The notes under the pieces: generated by a model
Database searches by the model: none
What the model was told of the DNA's origin: nothing
What the model saw: the letters and a program-made list of their open reading frames with translations, nothing else
Position numbers and translations under genes: made by a program
Part shown: positions 15,705-22,039 of the stretch, piece after piece
Position numbering within the stretch: the first letter of the stretch is position 1
How the letters are laid out: each line of letters begins with the position of its first letter
Origin: Alphaproteobacteria bacterium UBA3307
Lineage (GTDB): Bacteria; Pseudomonadota; Alphaproteobacteria; RF32; CAG-239
NCBI GenBank assembly: GCA_002361365.1
Contig: DEST01000013.1
Span: forward strand, 1 to 26,107
Reading direction: 5' to 3'
DNA: 26,107 nucleotides

Positions 15705-16829
15705 ATGGCTGAATTCGAATTTGGTGAAAATAAGCAGAGTTGGCAACAGAAATTAGCACAAATGAGCTTTGTGTATATCTTTCTGATTGTGTTGTTGGCC
15801 GTAATCGGTACAGTAACGCTGTATTCTGCGGCAAACGGCGATTGGAATCCATGGGCTATAAAACATTTGAGCCGATTTATTACAGCTTTTGGGGTTATGA
15901 TGATTCTGGCATTTGTTGATGCAAAATATTATTATCGCGGTGCTTACTTGTTCTATTTTTTATCTTTGCTGTTGCTGATTGCTGTCGAGTTGGGCGGACA
16001 TATCGGTATGGGCGCACAGCGTTGGATTAACCTTGGTGTGTTTAAAATTCAGCCATCAGAATTGATGAAAATCGGGATTGTTTTGTTTTTGGCACGCTAC
16101 TTTAACGTTACAACCACACAGGGAATAAAATCTGTGCGCGGTATCATTATACCTATAATTTTTACAATTCTGCCAGTGGGACTGATTGCCGCCGAGCCGG
16201 ATTTAGGGACAGCATTGATGGTTTTGTGTACGGCGGCTGTTATGCTGTTTGCTGTAGGTGTGCAGTGGTGGAAATTTGCTTTGGCATTTGCCGCGGTGGG
16301 AGCAGCCTTGCCGGTGGCGTGGAATTGTTTGCACGAATATCAGCAAAATCGGGTGCTTACATTTTTAGACCCTGAACGTGACCCGTTAGGGACAGGATAT
16401 CACATTATTCAGTCCAAAATTGCGTTCGGTTCAGGTGGAGTGTTTGGTAAGGGATTTTTGCACGGTACGCAAACGCATCTTAACTTTTTGCCGGAAAAGC
16501 ATACGGATTTTATATTTACTATGTTTTCAGAAGAGTTTGGATTGCTTGGCAGTTTGAGTTTATTGGTAATAAATATTTTAGTATTGAGCTTGGGGTATGC
16601 TTTTGCTTTTCGGACTCGTAACTATTTTGCGCGGCTGACAATGCTTGGACTTAATACCAACTATTTTTTGTATGTGTTTATCAATATCGCAATGGTGATG
16701 GGGGTTTTACCGGTGGTCGGAGTTCCGTTGCCGCTGATTTCGTACGGAGGTACGGTAATGTTTTCGATTATGGTCAGCTTTGGCATAATGTTGTGTATGT
16801 CAGTAAATTATGATGAACGCTCAGATTGA
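15705..16829 (+). CDS. rodA: SEDS peptidoglycan glycosyltransferase RodA
   Basis: 374 residues with about ten membrane helices, the usual RodA topology. SEDS motifs: IGMGAQRWINLG at about 100-111, IQPSELMKIG at 115-124, EPDLGTALMVL at 164-174, RVLTFLDPERDPLGTGYHI at 216-234, FLPEKHTDFIFTMFSEEFG at 261-279 containing the presumed catalytic Asp268, and PLPLISYGGT at 341-350. It polymerises lipid II together with PBP2. GAGG before the ATG. Last gene of the operon; a strong terminator begins 14 nt after its stop. Confidence 0.98.
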   Translation: MAEFEFGENKQSWQQKLAQMSFVYIFLIVLLAVIGTVTLYSAANGDWNPWAIKHLSRFITAFGVMMILAFVDAKYYYRGAYLFYFLSLLLLIAVELGGHIGMGAQRWINLGVFKIQPSELMKIGIVLFLARYFNVTTTQGIKSVRGIIIPIIFTILPVGLIAAEPDLGTALMVLCTAAVMLFAVGVQWWKFALAFAAVGAALPVAWNCLHEYQQNRVLTFLDPERDPLGTGYHIIQSKIAFGSGGVFGKGFLHGTQTHLNFLPEKHTDFIFTMFSEEFGLLGSLSLLVINILVLSLGYAFAFRTRNYFARLTMLGLNTNYFLYVFINIAMVMGVLPVVGVPLPLISYGGTVMFSIMVSFGIMLCMSVNYDERSD

Positions 16830-16843
16830 AAATATTTTAGATT

Positions 16844-16894
16844 CCTAAAAAAGAACACAGTTCAAAGTTATGTGTTCTTTTTTAGGCTTTTTTT
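16844..16894 (+). terminator. Terminator of the mre-mrd operon, shared with convergent gene
   Basis: A 16-bp perfect stem (16844-16859 with 16871-16886), 11-nt loop, then seven T at 16888-16894. The T tract overlaps the stop codon of the convergent minus-strand gene (16893-16895). Read in the other direction, the stem ends in a T6 run inside the 3' arm, so it may also slow minus-strand transcription. Confidence 0.95.
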
Positions 16895-18020
16895 ATTTTT
16901 GTCGTTCATAACCGTGATTAAGTCTTAACCTTGTCGGTTTATTTATTTGAGATTCCTCAGTTTTAAGAGTTTTGGACTGTGGCAAAGCATTGAGTTTTGT
17001 TATGGTTGTTGCTTGAGCAGCCGCTTGTGCCTTATGGTCTGCGGACATAGTTTCTTTCAAACCGTGTTCTTTGCGCCAATCACGTGCCAAATACCGCTCT
17101 TTTTCACTTTCCGGAACATTATGCAACACCAAATTAGCTAAAACATCACGAGTTTCATTGCTAAAGTGTCCGATTTTAGTCTGAATATTACGTTTTTTCA
17201 AATATTCCAACAGTTTATCTTGGCGTCCGTCTGTTTCAATCATCTGGGCATAATCGGCAATTTGCTGCATTAAATCTTTTCTTTGGGTATCTGAGATTTT
17301 GCCGTGGTCTAATTTAGCCAAGAGGTGTACCAAATATTTTTCCGGTTGTTGCGCTTTTCTGTGCTTTGCCGGATTACCGCGCCAATCATCTTTAATAGTA
17401 TTGATGGTATCTTCACGGCTTTTTAACCACTTATTTTCGAGCCAATCTTTAAGTTTTGCTTTTTTATCGGCTTCAGAAAGCTTAGGGTCAGTTAAGATTG
17501 CGGCTTTTTCTTCAAGCAAACCTTCACGATGCTGTCTTTGTTGTGCCAAACGTTGACCGGAATATTCACTGTATCCGGCAACCATCGCCACGGCAAACAC
17601 AGCCAATGCGGCTTCGCTATGTATATCGGTAGGAAAATCAGTGTTACCCGGAAGTCCGTATTTTTTACGTACGGCGGCACGAGCATCTTCTGCCCGCTTG
17701 ATTTCCGGATGAGTATCCATTTCAATCAAAGTCAAAACCTCATCACGTCGTGCGGCTTCCATAATATCTTCCGGCACTTTTGTGCCGTTAAAACGAGCTT
17801 TGATACCGTCCGGCAGTTTTTGAAAAGCTTGATAATCACGGACGCATTCTTCTTTGTTGACAACAGCCTTGATTTTTTCTTCAATTTCAGCGGCATTTTT
17901 TTTCAGCTCTTCCGGCGTATTACCTTTGGGTGCAGTGGCTTTAAGCGCATCTATCGTATCGGCCGTACCTTTAAAATAGACTCGCAGAAAATCCATATAA
18001 CTTGTATCATTTGCGTCCAT
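16893..18020 (-). CDS. Unrecognised cytoplasmic alpha-helical protein, 375 residues
   Basis: No family recognised. The start is chosen at ATG 18020, because GGAG lies about 6 nt before it; an upstream in-frame ATG at 18032 would add METK but has no ribosome-binding site. The protein has no signal peptide and is mostly charged helix: EELKKNAAEIEEKIKAVVNK near 40-60, SEADKKAKLKDWLENKWLKS near 185-205, KDLMQQIADYAQMI near 250-263. One short hydrophobic patch (EAALAVFAVAMVAGY, about 136-150) could be a buried helix and is too short for a secure membrane span. The C-terminus is Ala/Gln- then Lys/Arg-rich. It lies 33 nt downstream of the large hydrophilic gene and is probably cotranscribed with it. 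Its stop overlaps the rodA terminator. Confidence 0.75.
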   Translation of the reverse strand: MDANDTSYMDFLRVYFKGTADTIDALKATAPKGNTPEELKKNAAEIEEKIKAVVNKEECVRDYQAFQKLPDGIKARFNGTKVPEDIMEAARRDEVLTLIEMDTHPEIKRAEDARAAVRKKYGLPGNTDFPTDIHSEAALAVFAVAMVAGYSEYSGQRLAQQRQHREGLLEEKAAILTDPKLSEADKKAKLKDWLENKWLKSREDTINTIKDDWRGNPAKHRKAQQPEKYLVHLLAKLDHGKISDTQRKDLMQQIADYAQMIETDGRQDKLLEYLKKRNIQTKIGHFSNETRDVLANLVLHNVPESEKERYLARDWRKEHGLKETMSADHKAQAAAQATTITKLNALPQSKTLKTEESQINKPTRLRLNHGYERQK

Positions 18021-18053
18021 TTTTGTCTCCATCAGCTTAAAACATTAAAGTCA

Positions 18054-20492
18054 CTATTCACGCGAATTACCACGTTCCATCTTCGGTGCTTCCGGTAGTT
18101 TATCAAAGACTGCTTTTTGCGCATCACTCATTGGTAAAGGTTTGCCTTCAGCATCTTTATTAAATTTATTATGCAAGTTTTGATAAGTGTATTTATTGAT
18201 ACCGTTATCTTTAATATAGTTATCACGAGCTTCACCTTCCAACGGCTTATTTTCCCCTTCCGGAGCGATTATACCGAGTTTTGTCGCCATATCCTTATGC
18301 ATATCATCAAGTCTTTGTTTGCGGGATTCCGGTGTTTTTAATGCATCGTGTTCGGCAAGTTTTTTCTGATCCATTGTTTCACGAATATGATTCAGGCGCT
18401 CTTTGTTGAAATCATTATTCTGTTTTGCCTGCTCTTCATTGAGTTTACCGCTGAGGGTTTTGCTAGACTGGACAATACCTGCTGCAGTCTTAATCAGTTC
18501 CTTAGCGTTTTCAATAGACTGTTGCGCTTGTTGGGCTTCTGCAATTTGTTCTGCTGTGCGACTTGATTCTTCAACCTTATTCCAACCTGTGCTCATTAGT
18601 TTTGGACCGGCAACAATTTCCGGTTTTTTCGTTTCTAAATTTGTGGATACGGCAATAAGACCATCTTTCTTCATTTGCTCAAATTGTTCTTTGATACCTT
18701 TCAGACTTTCCGCTGCCTTACCTAGTTCTTCCGCCGTAGAAAGTTTGACTTTTTCTTCTGCCGGCTTTTCGTCTATGGCTTTTGGGGTTTTATCTTCTGT
18801 CGATTTTTCTTCACCTGCATGTTCTTTTTCAGGTTTATTTTGCTCAGCCAATTTCTTTTCAAATTCGCCAAAGCGGTCGCCTAGTTCATTTTTGAGCAAT
18901 TGCATATCTTCCGGCGTAAGTTCCGGCACGTTTCCAATCATTTTATTGCCATGCAAAACGCAAGCGGCGGCTAAGCGTACTGCCATATCGTGCGGCATAT
19001 TTTCGCCAAAGTTAATCGGGCGGCCGATATTGTCATTTTCCATCATCACCGCTTCAAATGTTTTGATTTGTGCATCGTTGGAAATATTGACATTATCCGG
19101 AGAAGAATAATGAACGGTGCCACCTTCAACAAATTCGACTTCAAATTCTTTATCTTCCGGTTCCAGACCTTGGTTAATTTTAAATGCGCCTATTTTATTC
19201 GCGGCGGACATTGCTTGATAATTTTCGACTTTTTTCTGAATCCAAGTTTTATCTGCCGGCGGTTCTTTAGTTTCTTCATTTTCTAAAGGATTGACAGTCA
19301 GTGCTGTTGCGTCTTTATTTTTTGCACGAAGTTTATCTTCTTTTGACGGCAAATCATCAAGGTCAAGTCCGTCATCTCCCAACATATAGTCTTTGGCGTC
19401 TTTGCTATCAATGGTTGATTCTTCTGTTTTCTTTTTTTCAATCATTGCATCTTTTTCTTTGTCATACTCAGCAACAACATCTTGCGTTTCGCCTTCGCCT
19501 TTTTTCAAAACTTTATCGCCGGCAATAATGTATCCGGCATCGGCAATTTTACCTAAAATCTCATCTTTTGTTTTATAATCTTCTAACTTGAGTTCGGCTG
19601 CATTTGCCGCCCACATTTCCGCCTTTGATAAAGAAAACTCCGGTGCCTTACGCTCAGTATCTTCAGTCTTTTTAGGTGCGGAATCATTATCTTTTACTTC
19701 ATCATTCATGGGTTTATCTCCTTTATTAGGTTGGGATTTTTTATCGTTTGGCTGATTTTCATTGTTCTGATTGTGCAATTTTTCAGCTAATTCCTCCGGA
19801 ATATACCGTTCAAACTTATTACGGCGCAAAAAGCGTGCGTATTTCAGTTTTTCTTGCAAAATTTCTTCGGCTGTTTTATCTTTTTGTAAGTCGATTGTAT
19901 CTAAAACATTTTGAATATGCAATTTTGCCAGTTTATCAGCATATTCTGTTTGGAGGTTATATAATTTTTGAATATTTTTGATATGCCAATCCTTGCCATA
20001 GCGCATATAATCTTTAGTTGCAACATTTGATAGTTGCTTAAACAGTTTATCGGATTTTGAGGCAACTTTATCGTCTTTATGATATACGGAATACACTGTC
20101 ATGGCAAAATTAGCTAAATTTTCACGCTTTATTCTCAGCGGATTAGGCTGAGATTTATCCGGTCGTTTTTTAAATTCATTACTTAAATGTCCAATTAAAT
20201 TCAGCGCGTGAGAGGTTTTTTCGCGCGGCGTCAACCCTTCGGCATCAATATAATCAGCAACCTTATCTGAATAATTGTCAACATTGCCGTAAATATAATC
20301 ATTTAAATCTTTGGCAATATCGGCAGGTAATTCATTATTATGCCGCGGAGATGGCTGTTTTATGGCTTGAGCGGTATCTGTTTCGGACTGCTTATTTTGG
20401 GGCTCATTTGAGTGCGACGGAGTCGCATTGCCGGAATCCGTTGTTCCTCTTACGGCCTGAGGATACTTTTTCTTAAACTCTTCTATGTTCAT
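18054..20492 (-). CDS. Large hydrophilic, low-complexity protein of unknown function, 812 residues
   Basis: Not recognised. ATG 20492 is chosen because GAGG lies 9 nt upstream; the ATG at 20501 abuts that GAGG and cannot use it. No signal peptide or membrane segment, one cysteine, very rich in Lys, Glu, Asp and Asn. Parts, counted from 20492: a Ser/Asn/Gln-rich tail (about 15-55); a helical domain (about 55-240); a disordered linker ending NKGDKP; a segment AEMWAANAAELKLEDYKTKD (about 292-311); an acidic stretch with LGDDGLDLDDLPSKED; a globular-looking part with VHYSSPDNVNI and DMAVRLAAACVLHGNKMIG (about 460-545), vaguely like helical modules of large polyvalent proteins (unverified); then Lys/Glu repeats and a helical C-terminus. 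It has its own good promoter and an internal start at 19709. Confidence 0.75.
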   Translation of the reverse strand: MNIEEFKKKYPQAVRGTTDSGNATPSHSNEPQNKQSETDTAQAIKQPSPRHNNELPADIAKDLNDYIYGNVDNYSDKVADYIDAEGLTPREKTSHALNLIGHLSNEFKKRPDKSQPNPLRIKRENLANFAMTVYSVYHKDDKVASKSDKLFKQLSNVATKDYMRYGKDWHIKNIQKLYNLQTEYADKLAKLHIQNVLDTIDLQKDKTAEEILQEKLKYARFLRRNKFERYIPEELAEKLHNQNNENQPNDKKSQPNKGDKPMNDEVKDNDSAPKKTEDTERKAPEFSLSKAEMWAANAAELKLEDYKTKDEILGKIADAGYIIAGDKVLKKGEGETQDVVAEYDKEKDAMIEKKKTEESTIDSKDAKDYMLGDDGLDLDDLPSKEDKLRAKNKDATALTVNPLENEETKEPPADKTWIQKKVENYQAMSAANKIGAFKINQGLEPEDKEFEVEFVEGGTVHYSSPDNVNISNDAQIKTFEAVMMENDNIGRPINFGENMPHDMAVRLAAACVLHGNKMIGNVPELTPEDMQLLKNELGDRFGEFEKKLAEQNKPEKEHAGEEKSTEDKTPKAIDEKPAEEKVKLSTAEELGKAAESLKGIKEQFEQMKKDGLIAVSTNLETKKPEIVAGPKLMSTGWNKVEESSRTAEQIAEAQQAQQSIENAKELIKTAAGIVQSSKTLSGKLNEEQAKQNNDFNKERLNHIRETMDQKKLAEHDALKTPESRKQRLDDMHKDMATKLGIIAPEGENKPLEGEARDNYIKDNGINKYTYQNLHNKFNKDAEGKPLPMSDAQKAVFDKLPEAPKMERGNSRE
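19707..19724 (-). promoter_or_regulatory. Strong internal ribosome-binding site and in-frame ATG
   Basis: Inside the large hydrophilic gene, AAAGGAG (19718-19724, minus strand) lies 8 nt before an in-frame ATG at 19709. This is a better Shine-Dalgarno than the gene's own (GAGG). It would yield a 551-residue protein starting MNDEVKDNDSAPKK, exactly at the end of a low-complexity linker, so a second, shorter product is plausible. Confidence 0.55.
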
Positions 20493-20523
20493 TGTTAACA
20501 TCCTCTACAAATAATCTACGTAC

Positions 20524-20552
20524 ACTATAACACGTATTTTATGTTTTGTCTA
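20524..20552 (-). promoter_or_regulatory. Sigma70-type promoter for the large hydrophilic gene
   Basis: Minus strand: TAGACA (5 of 6) at 20547-20552, a 17-nt spacer, TATAGT (5 of 6) at 20524-20529. Transcription would start about 25 nt before the ATG at 20492. It suggests that this gene and the next one downstream form a transcription unit separate from the upstream unknown gene. Confidence 0.7.
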
Positions 20553-20603
20553 GTCGTTTTGTGCAAAATAAGAAAAAATTTTTTAAAGGTGCAAAAACAG
20601 CGA

Positions 20604-21773
20604 TTATGCCACATTTTTATTTTCTGCAACTGTAAAGTTTTTAGTTATTATTTGTTGAATTTGTGCATAATTTTGCACGGCAGATGTGTAAATTCGGCAA
20701 ATTTTGCTGTTGGATGCATCAATTTTATGACTTTCAAAAACAATCCGTTCAACTTTTTTTATTTCTTCTGCCGGAGCAACTGTCGGCAAGGCCGGTTGCC
20801 GTGGTTCGGGACATTCGTTCAAGTATTTGTTTTCAAAAGCAAAACGTACTCCGTTCAAATAGCATAAAAGTGCATAACTTTCAAATAAATATTGTGCATT
20901 ATGCCGTAATGTGCCGATTTTTGAAATATCGGCAATTTTTTTGTTGTTGCGGTAGGTGTTTAAATCTACGGTAAATTTTTGCGAATCCGCCAATAAAGTT
21001 TGCACTAAAGTCAAGAGCGGGGTTTCATTTTTCAGTTGTTGTAACAATGCCGCTAAAGTTCCGAGTTTGGCTTTACAGATACGTGCGGCTTTACCCATAC
21101 ACAACGAATTTTCAGCCACAAATTTATGCGATTCCATAAAATCTTCCGGCAACGGATATCCTGATTTTAAGATTTGCGCCGCCTCATTTAGGTAATACTT
21201 AAAATATTTTTTGTTGAGCCACAAACCCAAATGATTAAAATGACATAACCTCATCATTTGCTTGTATCCGCTTACAAAATCATTTAATATCGAAAGATTA
21301 ACGGCATCTGGATTTTGACTGAGGACAATTTCGATATTTTGCATCGTTTGGCGATATTGTAAATGAATTTCCTTGAGCTTAGGCGCAAACCACACCGGAA
21401 TTATACGAGCACAAACACGCTTTTTTTGCGCAGATTGCCGATTAACCGTCAATAAATCAAGCTGTCTGCGTGCGGTTGCAACAGGGGCAAAATCTTCCGG
21501 AATAATAATATTTTCCCGCACATCGTGCTTATATAAATCATATTCCGCATAAAGACCGAAGGCGTGGCGCGTGTCATATTCAACACTTTTCAGATACTTT
21601 TTAATTTGTGAGTGAGGTAAAATATAATCGGTCAGTTCTCTATGGCTAATATCTTTTAAAACAAAACCTGTATCCATTTGCTCTGTTTGAACGCTCAAGC
21701 CTTCCGCCGAATTTACGAGCGGATGATAAAAAGACTGCTCTAAGGCATATTTTAAAAACGCTTTATCGTCCAT
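20604..21773 (-). CDS. Unrecognised 389-residue helical protein
   Basis: No family recognised. No signal peptide; predominantly helical with mixed charge and a fair number of Cys, His, Tyr and aromatic residues (QMMRLCHFNHLGLWLNKKYF near 172-191; ENSLCMGKAARICKAKLG near 221-238; ESYALLCYLNGVRFAFENKY near 298-317). A Pro-rich linker ECPEPRQPALPTVAPAEE at about 320-337 separates a C-terminal helical tail. GAGGG lies 4 nt before the ATG. It is about 110 nt upstream of the large hydrophilic gene on the same strand, with a promoter between them, so the three unknown genes form a collinear block between rodA and leuS. A cytoplasmic location is likely. Confidence 0.75.
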   Translation of the reverse strand: MDDKAFLKYALEQSFYHPLVNSAEGLSVQTEQMDTGFVLKDISHRELTDYILPHSQIKKYLKSVEYDTRHAFGLYAEYDLYKHDVRENIIIPEDFAPVATARRQLDLLTVNRQSAQKKRVCARIIPVWFAPKLKEIHLQYRQTMQNIEIVLSQNPDAVNLSILNDFVSGYKQMMRLCHFNHLGLWLNKKYFKYYLNEAAQILKSGYPLPEDFMESHKFVAENSLCMGKAARICKAKLGTLAALLQQLKNETPLLTLVQTLLADSQKFTVDLNTYRNNKKIADISKIGTLRHNAQYLFESYALLCYLNGVRFAFENKYLNECPEPRQPALPTVAPAEEIKKVERIVFESHKIDASNSKICRIYTSAVQNYAQIQQIITKNFTVAENKNVA

Positions 21774-21808
21774 ATTACCCTCTTATCGCCGAAGAATATC
21801 ATAAAATC

Positions 21809-21837
21809 GTTATAATTTGGTTAAAGCAAAACTTCAA
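21809..21837 (-). promoter_or_regulatory. Probable promoter of the 389-residue unknown gene
   Basis: Minus strand: TTGAAG (4 of 6) at 21832-21837, a 17-nt spacer, TATAAC (5 of 6) at 21809-21814. The -10 lies about 36 nt upstream of the ATG at 21773. Confidence 0.5.
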
Positions 21838-21859
21838 TTTGGATTTTACAAAGCGGCTT

Positions 21860-21896
21860 TTTTGTTGTCATAAAACATATAATAACGGCAACAAAA
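21860..21896. promoter_or_regulatory. 10-bp inverted repeat enclosing a perfect TATAAT
   Basis: TTTTGTTGTC (21860-21869) pairs with GGCAACAAAA (21887-21896), one G-T pair, around a 17-nt centre containing TATAAT at 21878-21883 on the plus strand. No T tract follows, so it is not a terminator. An operator over a promoter is possible, but there is no good -35 box at the right distance (GGCTTT). Confidence 0.35.
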
Positions 21897-21996
21897 TGAG
21901 GATAGCAGGAGGAACTTCCAGAATTCATTACTTCGGCTGTTTTGTTTTGTGCATAATGCGGTTAAGCGTTGAAATTTGTAAAATATTATGCTAACA

Positions 21997-22024
21997 TTGC
22001 CGCAGTTGTTTAATTGTCTAATAT
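21997..22024 (+). promoter_or_regulatory. Tentative leuS promoter
   Basis: TTGCCG at 21997-22002, a 16-nt spacer and TAATAT at 22019-22024. It is close to the ATG at 22040, leaving a leader of only about 10 nt with the AAGGGA ribosome-binding site. The boxes are imperfect; the TATAAT at 21878 is a competing candidate. Confidence 0.3.
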
Positions 22025-22039
22025 ATAAAGGGAAAGTCA

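Noticed and set aside
18403..19110. 235-codon plus-strand open frame antisense to the large hydrophilic gene
   Set aside because: Its Ser/Phe/Cys-rich composition is what the reverse complement of a Lys/Glu/Asp-rich gene gives. The minus-strand frame has the promoter, SD and longer length.
20560..20603. AAAAAATTTTTT palindrome between two unknown minus-strand genes, flanked by GTGCAAAA direct repeats
   Set aside because: A palindrome of A/T only with no loop and no GC stem does not make a terminator; an 8-nt repeat in AT-rich DNA can be chance.
21897..21995. 32-codon ORF upstream of leuS, starting MRIAGGTS
   Set aside because: No ribosome-binding site before its ATG and no recognisable protein features. 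The AGGAGG inside it has no start codon at proper distance.
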